A stretch of 5,003 bases of DNA from an uncultured Mesorhizobium sp. (GCA_950071955.1 CATMOC010000337.1:1-5003); one strand, 5' to 3'; positions 1 through 5,003 are shown, counted from the stretch's first letter. Program-made: numbers and translations. The notes: generated by a model from the sequence alone, not told the origin.

Positions 1-1
1 C

Positions 2-46
2 GAAACCTGCGCCATCTTCCCGGTCGGCAATCTCGCCCCACGCTGA
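2..46 (+). CDS. Possible C-terminal tail of a gene entering from the left edge (unidentified)
   Basis: From base 2 one plus-strand frame reads ETCAIFPVGNLAPR and stops at TGA (44-46). The peptide looks protein-like and the gene would converge on phoX, with the RIME-like repeat and a terminator between them, which is a usual place for such repeats. Fourteen codons are too few to recognise a family, and any frame in GC-rich DNA can stay open this long. The minus strand also offers an ATG at 15-13, so the direction of the left neighbour is not settled. Confidence 0.2.
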   Translation, partial: ETCAIFPVGNLAPR

Positions 47-76
47 TCGCAGCTTGTACCAATGCCGACACCGCCC

Positions 77-128
77 CTTCTCCCCGCTTGCGGGGAGAAG
101 TGCCCGACAGGGCGATGACGGGCCTGTC
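77..128. repeat. RIME-like intergenic hairpin repeat
   Basis: Bases 77-87 and 90-100 are perfect inverted copies (CTTCTCCCCGC and GCGGGGAGAAG). In practice this makes a 10-bp stem closed by a CTTG tetraloop. It is followed by a second small stem, GCCC-GACA-GGGC (102-113), and an alternative pairing of GACAGG (106-111) with CCTGTC (123-128). From memory, this 'CTTCTCCCCGC...GGGGAGAAG-TGCCCGACAGGGCGATGA' layout matches the palindromic intergenic elements (RIME family) dispersed in rhizobial genomes. It lies beyond the 3' end of phoX. It could also act as a bidirectional RNA stabiliser or terminator. The family name needs a genome-wide copy search; the hairpin is read directly. Confidence 0.65.
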
Positions 129-150
129 TCCGCTCCCCGGAACCGCGAAT

Positions 151-177
151 GAAGAAGGCGGGACCGAAACCCCGCCT
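151..177 (-). terminator. Probable intrinsic terminator after phoX
   Basis: Read on the minus strand, AGGCGGG (177-171) pairs with CCCGCCT (162-156) around an 8-base loop, giving a 7-bp stem. It is followed by TTCTTC (156-151), a modest pyrimidine tract with four T's rather than a clean T run. It begins 29 bases beyond the phoX stop codon. Position and shape fit a rho-independent terminator; the weak T tract keeps confidence moderate. Confidence 0.5.
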
Positions 178-205
178 CCCTCGAGCTCACCCGATGTTGC
201 GCCGG

Positions 206-2176
206 TCAGCCGATTTTGCCGCCGCCCTGTTTCGTTACCATCACGACCGCAGGCCGCACCGGCATGGCGTCGTCGAAGTCGGGCCAGCGGGTGGCCGGCG
301 CCTCGAAGGTCGCCTGGCCTGCGTCGCCCGGATGCTGGACGGCCAGGAACAGCGTCTCGCCGTCCGGCGTGAACAGCGGGCCGCACATTTCCGCCCCCAC
401 CGGCACGCGGAAGAACAGCTTCGATGTGCCGCGCGCCTCGCCCTCGGTGTCGATCGCCCAGAGCCCGTCGGTGCGGCCGGTGTCGGCCTGGTTGTTGCCG
501 TCGGTCGAGACCCAGAGGCGACCCTCCGCGTCGATCGCGGCATTGTCGGGCATGCCGAACCAGCCGTTCTCGCTCGTCGCCGGCGAGAAGGTGGCGCCAA
601 CCTCGGCGACCTTCGGATCGCCGCACTTGAGCAGGATTTCCCAGCTCGACTTCGTCGCTGCGAAATCGCCGTCGGTCTCGGTGATCTCGATGATGTGGCC
701 GAACGCGTTCTTCGCACGCGGGTTGGCGGCGTCCGCCTCCTCGCGCTTGGTGTTGTTGGTCAGCATCACGTAGACCTTGCCGGTGGAAGTGTTCGGCTGG
801 ACGTCCTCCGGCCGGTCCATCTTCGTGGCGCCGAGCGCATCGCCCGCCCGGCGTGCTTCGATGAGCACGGCCGCCTGGTCGGCAAAACCGTTCTCGGCCG
901 TCAGCGGGCCTTCGCCGTGCACCAGCGGCATCCAGTCCAGGCTGCCATCCTCGTTGAAGCGCGCCACGTAGAGCGTGCCGTCGTCGAGGATGTCCATGTT
1001 CGCGGCCCGGTCGCCGGGATTGAAGGTGGCGTTGGAGACGAACTTGTAGACGTAGTCGAAGCGCTCGTCGTCGCCCGAATAGGAGACCACGCGGCCGTCG
1101 CCGTTGACGATGGTCTCGCAGCCCTCGTGCTTGAAGCGGCCGAGCGCCGTGCGCTTCTTCGGCATCGAGTTCGGGTCCCGCGGATCCACCTCGACGATCC
1201 AGCCGAAGCGGTTCGCCTCGTTCGGCTCCTTCGCGACGTCGAAGCGGTCATGGAACTTCGCCCACTGGTACCATCCCGCCGGAACGCCGACGCGCTTGTA
1301 ATTCTCGGCCTCCGCATGATCGGCCGGGAGTTCGCCAGAGAAATAGCCGTGGAAATTCTCCTCCGCCATCAGGTAGGTGCCCCAGGGGGTCACACCGCCG
1401 GCGCAGTTGTTGAGCGTGCCGAGCACCTTCGTGCCGGACGGGTCGGCATTGGTCTTCACCCGGTCGTGGCCGGCGACCGGACCCGAGAGCTGCATCTCGG
1501 TCGACACCGTGATGCGGCGGTTCATGGTCCCGTCGGGGGCCGGTTGCCACTTGCCGTCGGCGTTGCGGCGAAGCTCGAGGATCGTGCCGCCATGCGCGGC
1601 CATCTCGATGTCGACCAGTTCCTTCGTGTAGTCGCCGAGCTCCACCTTGCCGTCGCGTACCGTGGCGAACCCCGGGAACATCAGCTCGGCGTTCGTGTAC
1701 TCGTGGTTGACGAGCAGCAGTCCATGGCCGGGGCTGTCTTCGAGCGGCGCGAAACCGATATAGTCGTTGTTGTAGCCGAACTGCCGGGCCTGCGCGTCCG
1801 CGGTCTGGTTCATCGGGTCGAACGCGGGCGAATCGGCGAACACCTTGTCGCCCCAGCGGATCAGGATGTCGGCGTCATAGCCATCGGCCACGTGGTGCTG
1901 CGGGTCGACGCCGGCGGCGACCTCGTCGAAGGAGAAGCGGGATCCGGCCGCCGCCTGGGCCTTCGCCTCGCCCGCGGCGAGCAGCGCCATCGGGCTGACC
2001 GTCGCACCGATGGCAGCAACGGCAAGCGATCCGCCGAGGAAACCGCGGCGCGAATAGCGACGGTTGATGATGTCGCCCATCGTGGGGTTGCCGCTTGCGT
2101 TGCGGCCGACGTCTTCGGATTCCTCCCGGATCTCCGTTGGTGTGCGCATCTGACCCGGGTTCAATCGCTCGTTCAT
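206..2176 (-). CDS. phoX: PhoX-family phosphatase (DUF839), Tat-exported
   Basis: This 656-residue protein has the usual length of the PhoX family. PhoX enzymes are calcium- and iron-dependent monoesterases that release phosphate from organic esters in the periplasm or outside the cell. The N-terminus carries a twin-arginine signal: SRRGFLGG (R43, R44), a hydrophobic stretch to about residue 68, and cleavage likely near AKAQA (71-75). The 42 residues before it are long for a Tat n-region but common in this family. Conserved-looking blocks follow in order: NHEYTN (157-162), NNCAGGVTPWGT (256-267, C258) with EE at 272-273, KHEGCE (349-354), MDRPEDV (453-459), PDNAAID (543-549), CGPLFTPD (598-605) and AVQHPG (612-617). 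The glycine- and aspartate-rich segments between them fit a beta-propeller. The start at 2176 is supported by AGGAGG five bases upstream (2187-2182); M10 and M33 lack this. The gene ends with TGA. Family and export are well supported; substrate and phosphate control are inferred. Confidence 0.93.
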   Translation of the reverse strand: MNERLNPGQMRTPTEIREESEDVGRNASGNPTMGDIINRRYSRRGFLGGSLAVAAIGATVSPMALLAAGEAKAQAAAGSRFSFDEVAAGVDPQHHVADGYDADILIRWGDKVFADSPAFDPMNQTADAQARQFGYNNDYIGFAPLEDSPGHGLLLVNHEYTNAELMFPGFATVRDGKVELGDYTKELVDIEMAAHGGTILELRRNADGKWQPAPDGTMNRRITVSTEMQLSGPVAGHDRVKTNADPSGTKVLGTLNNCAGGVTPWGTYLMAEENFHGYFSGELPADHAEAENYKRVGVPAGWYQWAKFHDRFDVAKEPNEANRFGWIVEVDPRDPNSMPKKRTALGRFKHEGCETIVNGDGRVVSYSGDDERFDYVYKFVSNATFNPGDRAANMDILDDGTLYVARFNEDGSLDWMPLVHGEGPLTAENGFADQAAVLIEARRAGDALGATKMDRPEDVQPNTSTGKVYVMLTNNTKREEADAANPRAKNAFGHIIEITETDGDFAATKSSWEILLKCGDPKVAEVGATFSPATSENGWFGMPDNAAIDAEGRLWVSTDGNNQADTGRTDGLWAIDTEGEARGTSKLFFRVPVGAEMCGPLFTPDGETLFLAVQHPGDAGQATFEAPATRWPDFDDAMPVRPAVVMVTKQGGGKIG

Positions 2177-2215
2177 CCCTGCCTCCTGGGGTTGGTTGGA
2201 CCGTAGGAGGCAAGG
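2177..2215 (-). promoter_or_regulatory. phoX leader hairpin that buries the Shine-Dalgarno sequence
   Basis: On the minus strand CCTTGCCTCCT (2215-2205) pairs with AGGAGGCAGGG (2187-2177): ten Watson-Crick pairs and one G-U, with a 17-base loop. The 3' arm contains the complete AGGAGG ribosome site and its last base touches the ATG at 2176. If the transcript starts upstream of 2215, ribosome access should be blocked until the helix opens. The pairing is read directly; a regulatory role is inference. Confidence 0.5.
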
Positions 2216-2229
2216 TTAAGCGGTTCGAT

Positions 2230-2247
2230 GTTTCACCCGGATGACAG
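2230..2247 (-). promoter_or_regulatory. Candidate Pho box (one good half-site) upstream of phoX
   Basis: The minus strand reads CTGTCAT-CCGG-GTGAAAC. The first heptamer matches the PhoB half-site CTGTCAT exactly and the 4-base spacer is right, but the second heptamer matches at only three of seven positions. It lies 54 bases before the phoX start, orientated towards it. A weak -10-like CTTAAC follows nine bases later (2220-2215). PhoB control of phosphatases is established in rhizobia; this particular site is weak, since one heptamer can occur by chance. Confidence 0.3.
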
Positions 2248-2273
2248 ATGCCGGTGCGAGGGAATGCTCCGGC

Positions 2274-3512
2274 CTATTCCGCCGCGACCATCGCCGGCCG
2301 CGCCACAGGCGCCTCGCGGATCGGCCAGTGCACGATCGCGGCGAACAGGCCGAGCGCGACCCCCAGCCACCACACCGAATCGTACGATCCGTAGATGTCG
2401 TAGAGATAGCCCCCGAGCCACACGCCCAGGAACGAGCCGATCTGGTGCGACAGGAAGACGACGCCGCCCAGCATGCCCAGGTGACGCGTGCCGAACATGA
2501 TCGCCACCAGGGCGTTGGTGGGCGGCACGGTGGAGAGCCACAGGAGCCCCATGATGATCGCGAAGGCGATGACGGTCGCCGGCGTCTGCGGCAGGATCAG
2601 GAATGCCGTCACCAGCACCGAGCGGCCGATGTAGATCCAGGCGAGGAAGATCGGCTTGGAGTAGCGCTGGCCGATGACGCCCGAGGCCAGGGAACCGATG
2701 ATGTTGAAGAAGCCGATCAGCGCCAGCGCGATGACGGCGTAGCGTGCCTCGATGCCGATGTCGGCGACGTAGGCGGGGAAATGCGCGGTGATGAAGGCGA
2801 CCTGGAAGCCGCACACGAAGAAGCCGGAAACCAGCAGCAGGTAGCTCCGGTGGCCGAGCGCCTCGCGCAGGGCCTCGGCGACCGACTGCCGCATGGCGGT
2901 CTGCGCCACCGAACCGCTCTCGGCATTGCCGCGCAGTGGAATGGCGAGCACCGGAATGGCCAGCATCATGAAGCTCATGAAGACCAGCGCGTCGAACCAG
3001 CCATAGGCGTCGATCAGGCCCTGGCTGAGCGGCGCGAAGATGAACATGCCGGCCGAGCCCGCCGCCGTTCCGATGCCGAACGCCATGCTGCGCCGTTCCG
3101 GCGCCACGTTGCGCGCGAAGGCCGCGAGTACGATGCCGAACGAGCCCGAGGCCACGCCAAGCCCCACGAGCACGCCCCCGCCGATGTGGAGGGCGGCCAC
3201 GCTGTCGGCCGTCGCCATCAGGTACAGACCGGTGGAATACATGATGCCCGATAGCGCGAGGATGCGCCAGGTGCCGAACTTGTCGGCCAGCGCGCCGAAC
3301 ACCGGCGTGCCCAGGCCCCAGGCGAGGTTCTGGATCGCCATGGCGAGGCCGAAGGTGGTGCGGTCCCAGCCCTTCTCGGCAAGCATCGGAAGCTGGAAGA
3401 ACCCCATCGCCGAGCGCGGCCCGAAGGTGATCGCGGCGATCAGGCAGCCGCAGATGATGATCAGCCAGGGTAGGGAGGGGGCGGTGCGCTGCTGGATGGC
3501 GGCCTGCGACAT
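2274..3512 (-). CDS. MFS transporter, monocarboxylate-porter-like
   Basis: This 412-residue integral membrane protein has the length and 12-helix pattern of a major facilitator. Helix 1 spans about 14-31, and the loop after helix 2 carries the signature GALADKFGTWR (73-83). A charged cytoplasmic linker (195-221) separates the two six-helix halves. A degenerate second-half copy of the signature is seen at GSLASGVIGQRYSKP (273-287). Helices 11-12 contain the block HQIGSFLGVWLGGYLYDIYGS (356-376), which I associate with bacterial monocarboxylate/oxalate-type porters (MCP/OFA groups). The substrate cannot be read from sequence, and an efflux role is possible. The start at 3512 is supported by GAGGAG eight bases upstream (3526-3521); the stop is TAG. 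It lies 201 bases downstream of the DUF1344 gene, beyond a strong terminator, so it probably has its own promoter. phoX follows after 97 bases with no clear terminator, so the two may share a transcript. Confidence 0.9.
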   Translation of the reverse strand: MSQAAIQQRTAPSLPWLIIICGCLIAAITFGPRSAMGFFQLPMLAEKGWDRTTFGLAMAIQNLAWGLGTPVFGALADKFGTWRILALSGIMYSTGLYLMATADSVAALHIGGGVLVGLGVASGSFGIVLAAFARNVAPERRSMAFGIGTAAGSAGMFIFAPLSQGLIDAYGWFDALVFMSFMMLAIPVLAIPLRGNAESGSVAQTAMRQSVAEALREALGHRSYLLLVSGFFVCGFQVAFITAHFPAYVADIGIEARYAVIALALIGFFNIIGSLASGVIGQRYSKPIFLAWIYIGRSVLVTAFLILPQTPATVIAFAIIMGLLWLSTVPPTNALVAIMFGTRHLGMLGGVVFLSHQIGSFLGVWLGGYLYDIYGSYDSVWWLGVALGLFAAIVHWPIREAPVARPAMVAAE

Positions 3513-3555
3513 GTCTGATGCTCCTCGAAGGCGCGCAGACTAGGAGGACCGCGCG
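3513..3555 (-). promoter_or_regulatory. MFS gene leader with competing hairpins around the ribosome site
   Basis: On the minus strand GTCTG (3540-3536) can pair with CAGAC (3517-3513), which touches the ATG and encloses the GAGGAG ribosome site (3526-3521). An upstream CCTCC segment (3547-3543) can also pair with GGAG within that site. A competing stem, CGCGCGG (3555-3549) with CTGCGCG (3538-3532, one G-U), would instead hold CCTCCTA in its 10-base loop and leave the ribosome site free. These pairings are mutually exclusive. The helices around the site are only about 5 bp, so regulation is speculative. Confidence 0.3.
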
Positions 3556-3645
3556 ATGCTGAGAAGCGAATTCTTTGCGAGGGATCGTTCAAGCTTGTTG
3601 ATCTATCGCGCCTTTCCGGGCGGCGCCGGCTCGAAGCCGTTGAGC

Positions 3646-3674
3646 AAAGCGGCGGGAGCTCTCGCTCCCGCCGC
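3646..3674 (-). terminator. Intrinsic terminator after the DUF1344 gene
   Basis: A perfect 11-bp GC-rich stem, GCGGCGGGAGC (3649-3659) with GCTCCCGCCGC (3664-3674), flanks a 4-base loop. The loop reads GAGA on the minus strand, a GNRA-type tetraloop. The minus strand continues TTTGCTCAA, so the T tract is short (3648-3646). It lies 40 to 65 bases beyond the DUF1344 stop. On the plus strand no T run follows, which fits a minus-strand terminator. Confidence 0.7.
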
Positions 3675-3713
3675 GCCGGCGCAGATCGGGGTACGGCGCC
3701 GGCGGTGACCGGC

Positions 3714-3974
3714 CTACTTGAGGATGGTCACGTCCTGCGCGGAGTGCATCCCGTCCTTCATCTGCCACGAGATGCGGACCCGCTCGCCGCTCTTCAGGGC
3801 CGGATTCTTGTAGCCGGGGGCGAGGTGGTAGATCACGCCGTCGTTGAGCGTCAGCGTCTCCGCCTTCTGATCGAAATTGCGGACGACGCCGGTCGTGTCC
3901 TGGGTCGCGGCAAGTGCGAACGGGGCGGCGGCGAGAAGGGTTGCAAGGGTGGTGGGGATGAGAAGGGCACGCAT
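3714..3974 (-). CDS. Small secreted DUF1344-family protein
   Basis: The protein has 86 residues. It begins with a Sec signal peptide, MRALLIPTTLATLLAAAPFALA, with cleavage likely after ALA (residue 22). This leaves a mature periplasmic protein of about 64 residues. The mature part, TGVVRNFDQKAETLTLNDGVIYHL...GERVRISWQMKDG...AQDVTI, alternates short beta-strands in the manner of a small OB-like barrel. I recognise it as the DUF1344 type found in rhizobia and relatives; its function is unknown. A longer reading from 4085 would add 37 residues, but the start at 3974 is preferred because it begins the signal peptide directly and has AAGGAG seven bases upstream (3987-3982). The stop is TAG (3716-3714). 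A strong terminator follows and the MscS-like gene lies 237 bases upstream, so it looks monocistronic. Family naming rests on pattern recognition. Confidence 0.85.
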   Translation of the reverse strand: MRALLIPTTLATLLAAAPFALAATQDTTGVVRNFDQKAETLTLNDGVIYHLAPGYKNPALKSGERVRISWQMKDGMHSAQDVTILK

Positions 3975-3979
3975 GGTGA

Positions 3980-4018
3980 CACTCCTTTTCTCAGGTGTTG
4001 AGGGAGTGGGGACTCCCT
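3980..4018 (-). promoter_or_regulatory. DUF1344 leader: hairpin competing with a Shine-Dalgarno-masking helix
   Basis: On the minus strand AGGGAGT (4018-4012) pairs with ACTCCCT (4007-4001) around a CCCC loop, a perfect 7-bp hairpin. The same downstream arm offers CACTCC (4008-4003), which can pair with GGAGTG (3985-3980) overlapping the AAGGAG ribosome site. The two helices exclude each other, as in an anti-terminator or riboswitch expression platform. The local hairpin should form first and leave the site open. No ligand-binding domain is recognisable. Confidence 0.35.
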
Positions 4019-4063
4019 GGGAAGCCGTCCGAAAGCGTCGCGTCGCGGCGTTGATCGTCGCCG

Positions 4064-4115
4064 GCGCTCCCCGGCTTCGAGACAAAGGCTAGCCCCGCGC
4101 TCTCCGGCTTCCGAG
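4064..4115. repeat. Imperfect direct repeat upstream of the DUF1344 gene
   Basis: GCGCTCCCCGGCTTCGAG (4064-4081) recurs as GCGCTCTCCGGCTTCCGAG (4097-4115) with one substitution and one inserted base. The copies start 33 bases apart, about three helical turns. They lie 90 to 141 bases upstream of the DUF1344 start, where a promoter or regulator site would be expected. They may be paired protein-binding sites or a decayed small duplication. Confidence 0.45.
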
Positions 4116-4177
4116 TTAAAAAAAGATAATCTCCGAACCGCGGAACCTGCCATGATTGCCGCAATCGAAACCGATTG
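4116..4177. other. AT-rich patch and small palindromes beyond the MscS-like gene
   Basis: TTAAAAAAAGATAAT (4116-4130) is a conspicuous AT island in GC-rich sequence. On the minus strand it gives T7 (4124-4118), preceded by a weak 5-bp stem, TTCCG with CGGAG (4145-4131), and six intervening bases. This is a poor but possible terminator for the channel gene. Further upstream is the perfect hairpin CAATCG-AAAC-CGATTG (4162-4177), whose arm can alternatively pair with GATTG at 4155-4159. The patch could equally be promoter DNA for the DUF1344 gene. Confidence 0.3.
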
Positions 4178-4211
4178 GGGCCGAAGTGCGGCATGAACGG
4201 CCACCTCGAGG

Positions 4212-5003
4212 TCAGCGTGCCGAACCGCCAGCCTGACGAGCCGTCCCCCGCCCTTTGGATGGCACTTTCGAAGACGGGCTTTCCCCGATGTAATGCACGT
4301 CCCGCTGCGGGAAGGGGATCGAGATGCCATTCTCGTCGAAGGCGAGCTTGGCGGCCTTGGTGAAGTCGAGCTTGGTCGAAAACCAGTCCGGAGACTTCGT
4401 CCAGTAGCGGATCGACACGATCACCGCACTGTCGCCGAGGCTGGAGACGAAGCAGTGGATCGGCGGATCCTGAAGGATGCGCTCGTCCTTGCCGGCGAGG
4501 TCCGCGTAGATCGACAGCGCCAGCGCGATGTCGTCGCCGTAGCCGATGCCGATGGCGATCTCGTTCATGCGGACCGGATTGCGCGAATAGTTGGTCACCG
4601 GCGAGTTCCACAGTTCGCTGTTGGGCGCCAGAACGAACAGGCCGTCATAGGTCTTGAGTTCCGTGGCGAAGAGCCCGATTTCCTGGATCGTGCCGGCGAC
4701 GCTGCCGGCATTGATGTATTCGCCGACGCGGAAGGGCCGCAGAACGAGCAGCATGATGCCGGCCGCGATGTTCTGCAGCGTGCCCTGCAAAGCCAGACCG
4801 ATCGCCAGACCGACCGCGCCGAGTGCTGCAATGATGCTGGTGGTCTGCACGCCGAACTGGGCGAGAACCGTGACACCGACGAGCACCAGCGCGCCGTAGC
4901 GCACCACCTTGGCGAAGAACTTTCGCAGCGTCTCGTCGAAGCCCCTGAAGCGGCCGAGACCCCGGTAGGTCGAGCGCTCGAGGAAGCCCGACAGCATGTA
5001 GCC
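4212..5003 (-). CDS. MscS-type mechanosensitive channel, N-terminus outside the window
   Basis: The reading frame is open to the right edge, so the Met at 4997 is probably internal (two codons, Gly-Tyr, precede it). Counting from that Met, 261 residues are visible. The protein should be an inner-membrane channel that opens under tension and releases solutes after osmotic downshock. One membrane helix lies at about 30-48. The pore helix IIAALGAVGLAIGLALQGTL (55-74) closely matches E. coli MscS TM3, with L64 and L68 at the positions of the pore-seal leucines and G72 and G80 at the hinge glycines. RPFRVGEYI (87-95) opens the cytoplasmic beta domain, with PNSELWN (125-131) and TNYSRNP (135-141) inside it. 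PFPQRDV (228-234) matches the usual C-terminal strand. By alignment to E. coli MscS, at least about 40 residues including TM1 are missing. A basic 23-residue tail (239-261) extends past the usual end. The stop is TGA. The family is secure; which paralogue it is cannot be said. Confidence 0.93.
   Translation of the reverse strand, partial: GYMLSGFLERSTYRGLGRFRGFDETLRKFFAKVVRYGALVLVGVTVLAQFGVQTTSIIAALGAVGLAIGLALQGTLQNIAAGIMLLVLRPFRVGEYINAGSVAGTIQEIGLFATELKTYDGLFVLAPNSELWNSPVTNYSRNPVRMNEIAIGIGYGDDIALALSIYADLAGKDERILQDPPIHCFVSSLGDSAVIVSIRYWTKSPDWFSTKLDFTKAAKLAFDENGISIPFPQRDVHYIGESPSSKVPSKGRGTARQAGGSAR

Noticed and set aside
1..15. Minus-strand gene start at the left edge (ATG at 15-13)
   Set aside because: Only five codons are visible and the purine-rich GGGAAG lies directly against ATG, too close for a ribosome site. 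It cannot be supported.
149..2206. 685-codon plus-strand ORF antisense to phoX
   Set aside because: It mirrors the GC-rich codon pattern of phoX, is Arg/Val/His-rich without recognisable domains, and lacks a good ribosome site. The minus-strand protein has a Tat signal and PhoX motifs throughout.
2250..2273. GCCGG/CCGGC stem as a terminator of the MFS gene
   Set aside because: Only 5 bp with a 14-base loop and no T tract on the minus strand.
2228..2500. Plus-strand 90-codon ORF downstream of AGGAGG (2205-2210)
   Set aside because: The spacing to ATG is 17 bases, too long. The AGGAGG is the complement of the phoX leader arm, and the product is a proline/arginine-rich shadow.
2241..3254. 337-codon plus-strand ORF antisense to the MFS gene
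   Set aside because: Its low-complexity His/Arg/Asp/Glu composition is typical of a shadow of hydrophobic codons; the minus strand encodes a clear 12-helix transporter.
3583..3603. GATC-flanked AAGCTT as an operator for the MFS gene
   Set aside because: The arms are unequal (four and three bases) and do not match between AAGCTT and GATC, so the symmetry is too weak.
3975..4085. Longer start for the DUF1344 protein at 4085
   Set aside because: It would put 37 polar and basic residues before an intact signal peptide, and would ignore the AAGGAG correctly spaced before 3974.
3991..4611. 206-codon minus-strand ORF overlapping the MscS-like gene
   Set aside because: It is a different frame of the same DNA with arginine-rich composition; the MscS frame holds all the conserved motifs.

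Overview
The window is GC-rich DNA with dense coding and long antisense shadow ORFs. It most likely comes from an alphaproteobacterium of the Hyphomicrobiales (Mesorhizobium, Sinorhizobium or a relative). Three things point there: a small secreted DUF1344-type protein, a hairpin repeat of the kind scattered between genes in rhizobial genomes (RIME-like), and a Tat-exported PhoX phosphatase. The assignment is inferred from protein families and the repeat; there is no rRNA or other phylogenetic marker.

All four clear genes lie on the minus strand, so the biological order runs from right to left. At the right edge is an MscS-type mechanosensitive channel whose N-terminus lies outside the window (5003-4212). 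Next are a small secreted DUF1344 protein (3974-3714), a 12-helix MFS transporter (3512-2274) and a PhoX-family phosphatase (2176-206). A strong hairpin terminator follows the DUF1344 gene and a weaker one follows phoX. No convincing terminator separates the transporter from phoX, which are 97 bases apart, so read-through is possible. The first 76 bases may hold the last codons of a gene converging from the left. The RIME-like repeat sits between that end and the end of phoX.

In function this is an envelope-centred cluster: an osmotic release valve, a small periplasmic protein, an importer or exporter of unknown substrate, and a periplasmic phosphatase that would release phosphate from organic esters. 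Nothing in the sequence proves that the four work together.

The genes themselves are ordinary. The most interesting signals are in the leaders. In phoX, an 11-bp helix would bury the whole Shine-Dalgarno sequence and end exactly at the start codon. The MFS and DUF1344 leaders also contain segments complementary to their own Shine-Dalgarno sequences, arranged so that alternative hairpins compete. I see no CRISPR array, tRNA, rRNA, insertion sequence, phage gene or defence system. No stretch without a gene exceeds 300 bases; the longest is 237 bases (3975-4211).
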